Shown here piece by piece: positions 41,485 to 52,482 of a stretch of DNA of 64,000 bases. Positions within the stretch are counted from its first letter, which is position 1; the number at the start of each line of letters is the position of its first letter. This DNA is from Cydia pomonella (taxonomy: Eukaryota; Arthropoda; Insecta; Lepidoptera; Tortricidae), in contig NC_084730.1 in NCBI RefSeq assembly GCF_033807575.1, positions 8,291,986-8,355,985 on the forward strand, written 5' to 3'. The translations under genes and the position numbers were made by a program. The notes beneath the pieces are model-generated. The model was not told the origin of the DNA, did no database searches, and saw only the letters and a program-made list of their open reading frames with translations.

Positions 41485-41625
41485 CCCCTTTATTCATAAA
41501 CGTCTACTAAAGTTACGATGCCGCTAATCATCGTTTGTCTTTTTCCATCATACCAATACGTCGGAAAGGGACAAACGATGATTAGCAGCATCTTAACTTT
41601 AGTAGACGTTTATGAATTAGGGGGA
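41485..41625. mobile_element. hairpin MITE
   Basis: CATAAACGTCTACTAAAGTT at the left pairs with AACTTTAGTAGACGTTTATG at the right. CTAATCATCGTTTGTC and its complement form the inner arm. Confidence 0.8.
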
Positions 41626-41835
41626 TAAATTATTAAATACAGACGTCATATTTTAAGTCTCAATCTGCAGTCAGTTAGTCATTCAAATTCATCAAACTAT
41701 TAGCTAATAACTAGTTAAATCCAATTTACTTATTTATGTCAAAATGAAGTAATAATTACAATTCATAATGTCAAAATGAACCAGTAATTAGAATTTATAA
41801 TGTCAACAGTTAAAGTAGTAATAGGAAAACTCTTT

Positions 41836-42661
41836 ATTGTACAAAAATGAAAACAAAACAGAAAATAAAACACTCACCTTAAGGGATCTCTTTCAGTTAA
41901 CCTTTGAGCAATTGAGGGAGAATTGGAGACGGTAGACATCCGTACTGTACAAAGTGGCGAAAAAAAAAGAAAAGGTATTTATTTTACTTATAACCTTTTT
42001 TATTTTTCATTTGGTTCTAATTGGACTCAGATACATAAAAATATGTCTCTGGTAGTATTTTTACAGCATCAGACGTGCATTGACATCTCGTCCATCCAAG
42101 CGTCGCGAGTCTAAATATAGATCCAGATTCACGGCGGCTTTAGCCTAGATCTAGCTACTGTCAAGGAATTTGATTTCCAAGGCCCCAACGTTATCTGTTC
42201 TTAATACAATATTGAATACTCAAGCCGTAGCCATTTTAGTGGTTACACTGCTGTGTATGTGTGCGTAAAAATGTGTGTGTGTGTGGGTTTTTAGAGATGT
42301 GGATGGATGATTTTAATCATGTTATAATCGATATCATTAATTGAAGCTTCGATATCTTCGCTATAAATAAAGACCATAGATATGCTAATAGGTAATAAAT
42401 ATTTTATAGTATAATACAATAACTAAATTCTTGAGGAAAACATATTTTATTTATTTATGTATTGTAATTAAAAATCTGAATTTTCCCTTCGTTTCGACCT
42501 GTGTTGTCGTCACGATAAAATCGTGATTTGATAAACATGATAAAAAATAAAAGCGTTTTTGTCCGTTTTAGGTATATGTAGTCACTTTTTTCAAGTAAAA
42601 TTTAAATTGTAAAAAATATCGATTGTTTATCGATATGACTTTATCGACATGGCCACAGCAA
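41836..42661. other. reversed LINE tail, then nothing recognised
   Basis: TCTTTATTGTACAAAAATGA and CTTAAGGGATCTCTTTCAG (41836-41915) look like a reversed LINE 3' end. 41930-42661 shows no gene; a GT-rich run lies near 42275. Confidence 0.4.
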
Positions 42662-42855
42662 CCTTTTTTTTTTATACTACGTCGGTGGCAAACAAGCATA
42701 CGGCCTGCCGGATGGTAAGCAGTCTCCGTAGCCTATGTACACCAGCAACTCCAGAGGCGTTACATGCGCGTTGCCGACCCTAACCCCACCCCCCTCGTTG
42801 AGCTCTGGCAACCTTACTCACCGGCAGGAACACAACACTATGAGTAGGGTCAAGT
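42662..42855 (-). mobile_element. LINE 3' end, family ACGTCGGTGGCAAACAAGC
   Basis: TTTTTTTTTATACTACGTCG to CCGGCAGGAACACAACACTA, cut short after GTAGGGTCAAGTG. Confidence 0.7.
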
Positions 42856-42956
42856 GTCAACCTGGTAACACAATGTTAATTGTACATATATCCGGCCCGG
42901 GGAACCCTGATCCCTATGACAGTTCATTTTTGTATGGAGTAACTGTCAATGTCACT

Positions 42957-43227
42957 GACGACCGGTCTGGCCTAGTGGGTAGTGACCCTGCCTACGACGC
43001 CGATGGTCCCGGGTTCAAATCCTGGTAAGGGCATTTATTCGTGTGATGAGCATGGATATTTGTTCCTGAGTCATGGGTGTTTTCTATGTATTTAAGTGTT
43101 TATAAATATTTATATATTATATATATCGTTGTCAAAGTACCCTCAACACAAGCCTTATTGAGCTTACTGTGGGACTTAGTCAATTTGTGTAATAATGTCC
43201 ATTAATATTTATTTATTTATTTATGTC
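42957..43227 (+). mobile_element. SINE family A, full-length-like
   Basis: GACGACCGGTCTGGCCTAGT, box B GGGTTCAAATCC, the full body and (TTTA)n tail. One of the best reference copies. Confidence 0.9.
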
Positions 43228-43497
43228 AAAGGTTTTTCGACTTTTTTTGGTTCTTAAACACTTTTTTATTTAGAAATATAACAATTAGGTAATAAAAATA
43301 CGACGGATTATGTTAGATTTTTTTTTACATAATTATATTATACTGTTTTTACGCAGTGCAAATTCTTATCTATGGATATCTATTGTTGGTAACCTTATTA
43401 GGTATTTAAATATTTTGCTTGTGCGAAGTTAGACTGCAACGGTAAAGTTAGGTCTCTTATTTTCAATGAATTGCAACGTTGATAATAGACAACAAAT

Positions 43498-43590
43498 CCG
43501 TCTGAAAATATCGGTACGAAAATGTGCCAAAAATATGTAAACACTACCTTAGTATATGGGCAATTAAAGTCGTGTATACATATTTTTATT
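43498..43590. mobile_element. fragment of the MITE family at 24108
   Basis: CCGTCTGAAAATATCGGTAC to AAAGTCGTGTATACATATTT; the right arm is incomplete. 43591-44025 to its right is unremarkable. Confidence 0.6.
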
Positions 43591-44107
43591 ATTATAAGTT
43601 ATAAGCATTAAAAAATTTGTATGAAACCTGTTTTTCGCTCCTAATTTTTACTATAACCAAAAAAATCGAAAAAAGTCAAACGTACGGGCATAGCTATGGT
43701 TAAAATACATCCAATTGTGTAAAAATATTTTTCATAATGTCAATATCCAGAGAGAAAAATGGGGACTACGTTTGTATGGAGAAGCGGTCGTCCCCTTTCC
43801 TCTTAAGTGATTAGGTTACACAATAATCACTGTATCGATAAACAAATCGCACCATTAAGCCCATTAATGATAATTATCTTATCTTGAGATAATAGCGCGC
43901 ATGTGATTTAGATTTAACGACCAGACAAGATAATTATCACTTAGCTCTTGTGCTTAGACTGTTTAGCTAGCTATGTTACCTTGGTAATTCATTATAATAT
44001 CCCCTAGCCACCATTGAAATATATCTAAGGACGGGCCTTAAGGGCAATAAGAATGGGGCCAGTTCAGCGGTGTCACGCACACGAATTCTAGCCAATCGTG
44101 CAGTCTA

Positions 44108-44629
44108 ACGGCCCGATTCGAAGAATAAGATATGATAACGATAAGTTATCATTTAGATATCGTTTATATTATGGAAGGTAGTAGTAGGAACAAAAAAAAG
44201 TGTCCGACAAAAAACCATAAATAGGTGGCGCTACAATACCTAGAATACTTGAGAAAAAAATCTAATCATAGCCAGCGCACTTCACTCCGTCAACAACGCA
44301 GGGGTTCTTAGCTACTCTAGCACACAGCAGGCACAGGCTTTGGAACTATTATTTATAGCTGATAGCTGGACACTTTTGCAACAATTCTGCCTAAGGAGTT
44401 TCTGTTCCTTGCCTCTACCTTCCATAGTTTATATGTCGTATAATTGACAGAAGCAGCTCGATCAGGCAACCAATGTCACTTTGACGTTAGAAATATCGTA
44501 GATAGATCTTATTGGGATCACAGCGGAATCGAAATAAACGTCAATTTTGACATGTCGTTTAGTGATCGATCTTTTAAAGATATTTCCAAGATCTTAAACG
44601 TGTCTTAATCATTCTTCGAATCGGGCCGT
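44108..44629. mobile_element. middle MITE of the nest
   Basis: ACGGCCCGATTCGAAGAAT and ATTCTTCGAATCGGGCCGT. A free copy at 62931-63196 lacks the inner insertion. Confidence 0.85.
44170..44426. mobile_element. inner hAT-like MITE with 8-bp TSD
   Basis: TATGGAAGGTAG and CTACCTTCCATA ends, flanked by GTTTATAT on both sides (44162-44169 and 44427-44434). Two relatives with their own 8-bp TSDs lie at 58618-58886 and 58955-59225. Confidence 0.9.
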
Positions 44630-44837
44630 ATTACCACAACGCGATTGGTTGATGATTTCACATCACGCGCGCGATTGGTCGCAACTAGTTGCGTTAGACT
44701 GCACGATTGGCTCAAATTCATGAGTGACACCGCTGAACTAGCACCGTTCTTAGTGCCCGTAAGGCCCGTCCTTATATATATGTCAATGCTAGCCGCCCAC
44801 GAACTGAATCTTGCCGTCTTGCAATGTTATTATTTGT

Positions 44838-44942
44838 GCATATCTATGCTTATAACACAAATAAATGCCCTTACCGGGATTTGAACCCAGGACCATCGGC
44901 TTCATAGGCAGGGTCACTACCCACTAGGCCAGACCGGTCGTC
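44838..44942 (-). mobile_element. SINE family A head
   Basis: AACACAAATAAATGCCCTTA, GGGATTTGAACCCAGGACCA and the head complement AGGCCAGACCGGTCGTC. Confidence 0.75.
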
Positions 44943-45328
44943 AAATAGATGATATTCTTCTAAATCACTCATGCTGTGGCCTTAGTTGCAACTTTGTACT
45001 TTGTAGTGATAAAGTGGTTTCTAGGTTTCTACTGATGACTTGAAAGATAAATGTTATAATTATACTGCGGTGTCGTTACGCAGAAAATACATTTCACAGA
45101 TTTTTAGGGTTCCGTACCCAAAGGGTCCCTATTACTAAGACTCCGCTGCCCGTCCGTCTGTCTGTCTGTCTGTCACCAGGAACCAGGGCTGCCAGATCGT
45201 ATAATTCGATACGAATTTCGTTTAATCGGTCTCATTATCGTATCTATAATGTATAGGTAGTCGTCGTTCGGTATAAGTGGATACTAAAAACACGACTGGT
45301 TATTTCGCATATCTATTTCAGCACGTGA

Positions 45329-45755
45329 TTAAGAGGCTGTTAACACCCAATGTCCTTGAAATTGATGTTACTTAAACAGTTTTTAAGAAAGACTATTTGT
45401 TTTAGTCAAGTAAGAAAAATATATGTTCATATTAATTATATTTCAAAGACCGTGGTTGTACTCGATAAACGATTGAACGAAATCGGCTCGATAGAAAATA
45501 ATTGCTAAGATTGGTCTTAAAATCACAATTAAACGGTTTTATGTCTTTATTGTTTTGACTTATGGGTCTGCAATTAAAATCACAATTTCAAAACATTTAT
45601 ATCTAAACCGTGGTCGAGTTAAATATTACACTAATAATCCACTTTTTTTTATTTAAATATTTTTCTTATTATTCCCTTGCCCAGGCCCGGTAACATGCGA
45701 CAGTGCTATCTCATTTACTCCGATACAAATAGACAGCATCTTAACAGAGACGGAT
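45329..45755 (+). mobile_element. inverted-end element AGAGGCTGTTAACACC
   Basis: About 430 bp matching 52483-52915 in reverse (for example ATAACATGCGACAGTGC-like and AAATCACAATTAAACGGTTT blocks). The right end is diverged here. Confidence 0.75.
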
Positions 45756-45916
45756 TGCCAACTTGATAATACGATACGGTGACGGTTTGAGTGGTTTTTT
45801 TCTTTAGACTCGCCTTTGATCGGTTTGGTGTTCTATATGATGGGTGTTTGTTAATATGTGAGACGTGTTTTACTTTATTGTGATGTGTTTCGGCGCTACT
45901 TATTAAGAGATTTCAG

Positions 45917-46105
45917 TACCCCTAGTGTAAATTCAGTCGATAGCGAAACGTGACGTACGCGTTTGCGTTAAGTCTCATTTTGTATGGGTTTTTAAACAGC
46001 GCGCCAAGCGGGACGTTTTGGAAAGTCAAAAATCTCATACAAAATGACACTTAACGCAAACGCGTACGTTACGTTTCGCTGTCGAAAATATTTACACTAG
46101 GGGTA
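45917..46105. mobile_element. hairpin MITE family ACCCCTAGTGTAAAT, copy 2
   Basis: TACCCCTAGTGTAAATTCAG to ATTTACACTAGGGGTA, arms as at 11267-11455. Confidence 0.85.
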
Positions 46106-46240
46106 CAGTTACTACTTACTAAATACAAGTCGGTTTTTGAAGTAAGCATTAGGAAAAGTCGGGTATAATCGTTTTCGTATAAAACAATCGAATTTCGTAT
46201 ATTTTTGACGTTGAACTGTACAATCAAGATTTATGTAGAC

Positions 46241-46387
46241 TGTTCAGTATGGTGATGGTGGGCATCCGAAAACGAAAATAATGAGCTGTTTAGGTTTTAA
46301 ATGTTCTAGTGTAAGAACACTTCTCGATGTGTACTATTGAGCGGCATCGTCTTTTAGACTAAGCTCGTTAAATAAAGATAAAAAAAA
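46241..46387 (+). mobile_element. retroposed sequence with poly-A and 15-bp TSD
   Basis: AAGATTTATGTAGAC flanks both sides (46226-46240 and 46388-46402). The insert ends AATAAAGATAAAAAAAAA, with AATAAA at 46371. It looks like a retrocopied transcript end or a short retroelement; the source is unknown. Confidence 0.7.
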
Positions 46388-46589
46388 AAGATTTATGTAG
46401 ACAGTTGAAATAGTCACAGATGATGTATTTTTGTTGCCGCTATAACAAAAATACTAAAAACAGAATAAAATAAATGTTTCAGGGGGCTCTCATACAACAA
46501 ACGTATTTATTTCGCCGTTTTTATAGATAATGGTACGGAACCCTTCGTGCGCTAGTCCGACTTGCACTTGGCCGGTTTTTTTAAGTATC

Positions 46590-46705
46590 TCAGATGAGTA
46601 GGCTACCACCAGTTTGCCACTGACAAATGTATTTCCTAGCGTGTGCGCAACTTACTATCTATGCGTCTCGCTCGCACTCGCATATTAGTGTGAATAGATT
46701 ATTAT
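46590..46705. mobile_element. half of the hairpin family seen at 60954
   Basis: GCTACCACCAGTTTGCCACT, CTAGCGTGTGCGCAACTTAC and CTCGCTCGCACTCGCATAT correspond to one arm of 60954-61095. Confidence 0.6.
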
Positions 46706-46909
46706 TGTTAAAACGATTACCTATAACATTTTAGATGTACGCAACGGTAGTCTATTCGCAAATGTGCATATCCACTTTATAAATTAAATTAAATTATCAT
46801 TTACTTCGACCATCTGGGATCATACAACAAACAAACAAACAAACATAATACATTACAATAAATTAAATAAATAAATAAGTTAATTAATAAAATTTAACAA
46901 TATTCTGAT

Positions 46910-47150
46910 TACCGTAAAACTAGCCAACTATAGTCCAATACTGCAACTATGGTCCACAAGTTCAAAAGGAAATTAAGTATCTATACCAATGTTCCTTGTG
47001 GTTTACTCCTAGTTTTACCTTACATTTATAAACATACTTTGCCTTAGAACTACAAAAATATAGTAAAATACACACCTGAACGAGAAAAATTGAGTTTATT
47101 TGTGGATCATAGTTGGGAGCTTTGGACTATAGTTGGGTGGTTTTACGGTA
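46910..47150. mobile_element. inverted-repeat MITE TACCGTAAAACTAGCCAACT
   Basis: TACCGTAAAACTAGCCAACT and AGTTGGGTGGTTTTACGGTA at the ends, TA at both termini. Confidence 0.75.
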
Positions 47151-47271
47151 CATTAAAATTAAATATAACAAATTGCCAAAATTACATAACCATGTTAGTA
47201 CCTACTTATCTTACGTCTAGTGTTAGTATACAATATTATTATTACATATTGTTGTGTATGGCTGTATATAA

Positions 47272-47593
47272 GCGCTGGTGGCCTAGCGGTAAGAGCGTGC
47301 GACTTGCAATCCGGAGGTCGCGGGTTCAAACCCCGGCTCGTACCAATGAGTTTTTCGGAATTTATGTACGAAATATCATTTGATATTTACCAGTCGCTTT
47401 TCGGTGAAGGAAAACATCGTGAGGAAACCGGACTAATCCCAACAAGGCCTAGTTTACCCTCTGGGTTGGAAGGGCAGATGGCAGTCGCTTTCGTAAAAAT
47501 TAGTGCCTACGCCAAATCTTGGGATTAGTTGTCAAGCGGACCCCAGGCTCCCATGAGCCGTGGCAAAATGCCGGGACAACGCGAGGAAGAAGA
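47272..47593 (+). mobile_element. SINE family B, full-length-like
   Basis: Head GCGCTGGTGGCCTAGCGGTA, box B GGTTCAAACCC, body to GGACAACGCGAGGAAGAAGA. A good reference copy. Confidence 0.9.
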
Positions 47594-47819
47594 TTGTCGA
47601 ATACATGGAGCGCACTGCAGTGGTTCAGATACGCACCATCCAACCTGCTTGCAAACATGGCTAGGATGCTGTTGGTGCTGGCCCTCACCCTGCTGATTTA
47701 TGAATGGAATTTTTCATTCCAATATGATACCTAAATAGCTGCGTTGAAATTAGTTTTTGCAAATAAAGATAATTTCTTTTAGTTTTAAATTTAAACGCAC
47801 CGCCTACAATCTTAACTGC

Positions 47820-47928
47820 TTTGCCCTAAGGTTGACTGGTAGAGAATGCCTCATGGCTTTAAGTTAGCCTTTTGTACATTAAGTTTTTCTTTTGTGCAAT
47901 AAAGTTTTAAATAAATAAATAAATAAAC
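47820..47928 (+). mobile_element. LINE 3' tail
   Basis: GGTTGACTGGTAGAGAATGC, CTTTTGTGCAATAAAGTTTT and AAATAAATAAATAAAC. Same tail as the one in gene copy B. Confidence 0.75.
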
Positions 47929-47968
47929 AACAAGATTACGCTCTCATTTTCAAACGACTAGCTAGATT

Positions 47969-48182
47969 TTTTTTTATGAGAGAGGAGGCAAACGAGCAGG
48001 CGGATCACCTGATGGTAAGCGATTACCGCCGCCCATGGAAACCTGCAACACCAGAGGGGTTGTAAGTTCGTTGTCGGCATTTAAGATGGGAGTCCGCTCT
48101 TTTCTTGAAGGTTTGAAGGTCGTATCGGTCCGGGATAGCGCAGGCGACAGTTCATTCCACAGTTTAGCTGTGCGAAGCAGAA
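47969..48182 (-). pseudogene. LINE ORF2 C-terminal end
   Basis: The minus frame includes LLRTAKLWNELSPALSR and VLQVSMGGGNRLPSGDPPAR. It is a relative of 13766-14225 and 51236-51650, inserted in the backbone repeat. Confidence 0.7.
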
Positions 48183-48289
48183 ACTTTGTACTTACAGTAG
48201 GATAAGGTATATCTAGTGCTTTAACTAGTTTATTTAGCCTCAAATACCATAGTTAAAAAATACAGCGATTTTAAGATTTTCATATAAAA

Positions 48290-48495
48290 CTTGTTAGGGT
48301 TCCGTACACAAAGGACCCTATTACTAAGACTCCGCTGTCCATCCGTCTGTCACCAGGCTGTATCTCATGAACCGTGATAGCTAGACAGTTGAAATTTTCA
48401 CAGTTGATGTATTTCTGTTCCCGCTATAACAACAAATACTAAAAAGTACGGAACCCTATGTGGGCGAGTCCGACTCGCACTTGTCCGGTTTTTTT
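48290..48495 (-). mobile_element. cassette type 2
   Basis: TTAGGGTTCCGTACACAAAG, GATAGCTAGACAGTTGAAAT and GGGCGAGTCCGACTCGCACT. Confidence 0.7.
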
Positions 48496-48705
48496 TGCTC
48501 CATTTTGTTTCTTTTATAAGGTGGAGCAATATAAACTAATTTCAGCCCTAGATATACTTCATGCCATTGTATGTGCAAAGTTTCATTACAATCCAACACG
48601 TAGTTTTATAATGAGAACGAAACAATCGTTTGTATGGGAAGGTGCAATTCGACCGAGCTTGCCGGGGACTTGTAGAACAAATTTAATCATGACGACGCCC
48701 TGAGG

Positions 48706-48809
48706 GCTTACCGCGAACCACGTTCGACGTGTTGCCTCCCTGTCACACTTACGAACGAATTCATAAGTGCGACAGAGAGGTAACACGTCGAACGTGGCTC
48801 GCGGTAGGC
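48706..48809. mobile_element. 104 bp hairpin MITE
   Basis: GCTTACCGCGAACCACGTTC and GAACGTGGCTCGCGGTAGGC at the ends. The arms extend through CGACGTGTTGCCTCCCTGTC. Confidence 0.75.
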
Positions 48810-48871
48810 ACTCTGTTGTTAATCTTTCCGCCTACGCTTGGTTTCGGTGAATCCCAGAGAGGATAATATGA

Positions 48872-49449
48872 TAAAAAAGCGGCCAAGTGCGAGTCGGACT
48901 CGCCCATGAAGGGTTCCGTACCATTTATGACGTATTAAAAAAAAACTACTTACTAGATCTCGTTCAAACCAATTTTCGGTGGAAGTTTGCATGGTAATGT
49001 AGTGACTAATATTATATATCATATATTTTTTTTAGATTTTTCATTTTGTTATTTTAGAAGTTACGGGGGGGGGGGGGGACACACATTTTACCACTTTGGA
49101 AGTGTCTCTCGCGCAAACTATTCAGTTTAGAAAAAAATGATATTAGAAACCTCAATATCATTTTTGAAGACCTATCCATGTATCCGTGTATCACGTATGG
49201 GTTTGATGAAAAAAGATTTTTTGAGTTTCAGTTCTAAGTATGGGGAACCCTCAAAATTTATTGTTTTTTTTTTCTATTTTTGTGTAAAAATCTTAATGCG
49301 GTTCATAGAATACATCTACTTACCAAGTTTGAAAAGTATAGCTTTTATAGTTTCGGAAAAAAGTGGCTATGACATAAACGGACAGACAGACGGCTATGAC
49401 GAATCTATAAGGGTTCCGTTTTTTGCCATTTGGCTACGGAACCCTAAAA
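48872..49449 (+). mobile_element. cassette type 3
   Basis: AAGCGGCCAAGTGCGAGTCG, GAAGGGTTCCGTACC, a poly-G run near 49065, GACAGACAGACGG and GGCTACGGAACCCTAAAAA. Related in ends to types 1 and 2 but different inside. Confidence 0.7.
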
Positions 49450-49690
49450 ATATACCCACGGGCATAATGAAAAAAAAAATCTATTACCGCTCGTGGTCAT
49501 TATATTGCTCATTCCATCTCCGTTTATGAGCAAGTGTGATGAAATAGTTATTTACGATACAAGGGCAGAAAATAGGAAATTCGCAACGAGTGGTGATAAA
49601 TTAAAACACGACCGAAGGGAGTTTACAGTACATATGGCTCTTTAAAGATTCAACATATGCACGGAAAGTGCTCATTCCCGCACGCGTGCG

Positions 49691-50112
49691 TAAAGGTTCC
49701 GTACCAAATAATTTATGATTGGTTTCCTTGCCAGAATCCCAAGAGTTGATCATCAATGAAAGTGTACCTTACAATATTTAGGGCGTTTCCTTATCTATTT
49801 AATTACGTTTTTGTCAATAATGTTATAACTTTAAAACCATTCTAAGATAGAATAACCTACGACGACCGGTCTGGCATAGTGGGACCCTGCCTACGAAGCT
49901 GATGGTCCCGGGTTCAAATTCTGGTAAGGGCATGTATTCGTGTGATGAGCATGGATATTTGTTCCTGAGTCATGGGTGTTTTCTATGTATTTTAGTATTT
50001 ATAAATATTTATATATTATATATATCGTTGTCTAAGTACCCTCAACACAAGTCTTATTGAGCTTACTGTGGGACTTAGTCAATTTGTGTAATAAAGTCCT
50101 ATAATATTATAT
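49691..50112 (+). repeat. composite repeat carrying a SINE A, copy 1
   Basis: AAAGGTTCCGTACCAAATAA to AACCATTCTAAGATAGAATA, then SINE A from about 49862. 57331-57740 has the same order, the same junction and the same deletion in the SINE head (GTGGGACCC). Confidence 0.8.
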
Positions 50113-50286
50113 TAATATTATAAAGCTATACAACTCAGCTATAATTATAATAAGGATGTTATTATTCGCTTTCGCATTGCGAATGTTTTTCGTGCTGGCC
50201 CTTGATTCGCAAAAGTAATTATTTATAATAAGACGCAAAGTATTTATGATAAGATTAGGCAGATTATAATAAAAGTATAAGGTGTC

Positions 50287-50536
50287 CAGCGGTGGCAGCA
50301 TGGTTCCATTTTTATCACTTATCACTATACCCGTCACTTTCGCACTTACATAGTTGTTAGAACGGGACAGGCATGGTGATAAATGATAAAGAGCCGACCA
50401 TCTTAGCCCTACAGCGGTGGCAGCATGGTTCAATTTTTATCACTTATCACTATACCCGTCACTTTCGCACTTACATAGTTGTTAGAACGGGACAGGCATG
50501 GTGATAAATGATAAAGAGCCGACCATCTTAGGTCTA
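50287..50536 (+). repeat. tandem pair of a 125-bp hairpin MITE
   Basis: Units at 50287-50411 and 50412-50536, nearly identical: CAGCGGTGGCAGCATGGTT to GAGCCGACCATCTTAG. A single copy lies at 56088-56208. 50537-51235 to its right shows nothing recognisable. Confidence 0.9.
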
Positions 50537-51235
50537 CAGTTGCAGATTTATGATTTCACAATAACATATTTAAACCAAACTATTTATTGCTAGTGGGTAA
50601 CTGGCAGTGAATGTGTTAAGCATATACAATGTGTTTGTCCACGTATAGTGGAGCCGTTAACCACGTATAGTATGATAAATTCTATAGACAACTCCCCCCC
50701 ATACCCATGGTTTTTCTCACCCATTTTAAAAATGCACCCTTTCAAAGTTTTATGGTGCCAAACACTTGGTTAATGTACCACTATCTGTCCATTTACCTAT
50801 CGCACATTTAAAAAATAAAAAAACATTCGATAACTTATGAATTAGGCCATAAATGTTACAATTTTCCACAATTACTCGAGAATCAATAACAAAGATAAAA
50901 ACTGTCTTCAAATATTTTTTTTACATTTTATCTTTTTTTTCGAAAACGTGGTCGTTGACCTGTACTTTTTTTATTGATAAATGGTAGTACATGATATCAG
51001 CTAAAATGCCTTTTCTAAATGATAGCCCTAGTTAAAATATTTCACAAGTTACACGTGTCCAAACAAGACCTTCTGTAATGACTGACTGCCCTTGGTCGTT
51101 ATATATAGGTATGTAAAAAAAAAAATTGTGTATGCGTAGGAGGGCTCAGGTCGAGACTTCTGTTGAAGGCGCTTTTGGTCCAGGTGTTCAAGTCAAACTT
51201 CTTCCCTTACCTTCTCTTACCTTATTGCGACATTC

Positions 51236-51650
51236 TTTTTTTTTTTATGATAGAGGAGGCAAACGAGCAGACGGATCACCTGATGGTAAGCGATCACCGC
51301 CGCCCATGGACACCTGCAACACTAGAGGGCGTTGCCGGCATTTAAGATGGGAGTACGCTCTTTTCTCGAAGGTTTGCAGGTCGTATCGGTCCGGAAATAC
51401 CGCAGGCGACAATTCATTCCACAGTTTAGCTGTGCGAGGCTGAAAGTTCCTGGAGACACGCACAGTTGAGGTCTGCCAACCATCTAAGTGGTGAGGATGG
51501 AAATGGTGGTGATTCTGATCTCTGAACCGCAAATTCCTGCCAACGCTCTGATTGGATGTCGCAAGCTTTGAGATGACGCTTCAGAACGTCTTTATATCGC
51601 AGAAACTGTCCCTCGTGGCTAAGTTTCCTGTCCTTTCGAAAAGAAAACGG
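51236..51650 (-). pseudogene. LINE ORF2 C-terminus and 3' end
   Basis: The minus frame 51532-51245 reads HFHPHHLDGWQTSTVRVSRN, then RTAKLWNELSPAVFPDRYDL. The plus-side TTTTTTTATGATAGAGGAGG marks its reversed tail. 51651-52039 to its right is unremarkable. Confidence 0.75.
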
Positions 51651-52039
51651 GCTTAGGGAGTCTACAGTCTAAGGTCAAGTCTATGAAGTATAAATAACAC
51701 TTGGACATTATATGCTATCAAAATCGTTGAAGAGTTATCTTTGTTGAGTTGTGTTGTTGACAATTTACGTTTGCGATTGTAAAAATTGTCATTCGTAACT
51801 TCCATTCTCATAATAACACACATATTGTAGTCAAGCGTGGAATATTATTAGATTATTACCATTTACAACGTTTTTCTGTCACATTTATAATTAGACACAT
51901 AATAAGGTAGGTACTAACTATTATTCACATTGGAATGCACGATTAGGTATGCGGTGTTATACACCGTGAGCTATAAACTCTTATATAAATATATAATGTA
52001 TTTATCTAGGTTAATATAATAAATAAAATAAAAATAAAT

Positions 52040-52446
52040 AATAAAGGACGTTACTACGCAAAATGATTAAGTCCCACATTATAAGCTCAATAAAGCTTGT
52101 GTTGTGGGTACTTAGACAACGATATATGTAATATATAAATACTTAAATACATAGGAAACACCCATTACTCAGGAACAAATAAACGGGCTCAGTACACAAA
52201 TAAATGCCCTTATAGGTAAAAAACTTAAGTAAGTCACCTGTTGTATGTAGTTGTGACGTGTTCGAATAGACATTTGTTTTGTTTGTGTGTGTCTTTTAAA
52301 CATGTATTGTCTATTCGAACACGCCACAACTACATACAACAGGTGACTTACTTAAGTTTTTTCCCTATACCAGAATTTGAACCCGGAGGATTCATCGGCA
52401 GGGTCACTACCTCATTACCCAATAGGCCAGACAGGACGTCAATAAT
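52040..52446 (-). mobile_element. SINE family A, interrupted by a hairpin MITE
   Basis: TAAATAATAAAGGACGTTAC to AAATGCCCTTA, then after the hairpin CCAGAATTTGAACCCGGAGG to the head complement. Confidence 0.8.
52215..52365. mobile_element. 151 bp hairpin MITE in the SINE
   Basis: GGTAAAAAACTTAAGTAAGT and ACTTACTTAAGTTTTTTCCC at the ends, TATA on both sides. Arms of about 62 bp include GTTGTATGTAGTTGTG. Confidence 0.85.
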
Positions 52447-52482
52447 GTACAAGTAGTAGGATTTACAATTTATTTTATTAAG

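Larger units (their letters stand above)
44026..44774. mobile_element. outer MITE of a three-level nest
   Basis: TAAGGACGGGCCTTAAGGGC at the left mirrors GCCCGTAAGGCCCGTCCTTA at the right. Arms share CAGTTCAGCGGTGTCAC and its complement, CAATCGTGCAGTCTAAC likewise. Confidence 0.85.
45095..46580 (-). mobile_element. cassette type 2, split by about 1.2 kb
   Basis: The left half TAGGGTTCCGTACCCAAAGG to CTGTCTGTCACCAGG stops at about 45180. The right half resumes with AGACAGTTGAAATAG at about 46400 and ends CGACTTGCACTTGGCCGG. The gap holds three other elements and unassigned sequence. Confidence 0.65.
47929..48670 (+). repeat. backbone repeat copy 1, carrying two insertions
   Basis: Segments TTACGCTCTCATTTTCAAAC, GAAACTTTGTACTTACAGTA, AATACCATAGTTAAAAAATA and CATTACAATCCAACACGTAG align in order with 54690-55440. 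Between them sit a LINE end and a type-2 cassette. Confidence 0.7.

Noticed and set aside
47280..47345. tRNA-like sequence with A and B boxes (also at 55020, 57950 and in SINE-A heads)
   Set aside because: Each is joined to the same SINE body and recurs many times, so these are SINE heads and not tRNA genes.
48706..48809. Short hairpins as possible microRNA precursors (also 41485-41625 and 20501-20644)
   Set aside because: Perfect long arms with terminal repeat features fit MITEs better. No mature-sized conserved arm can be judged from sequence alone.
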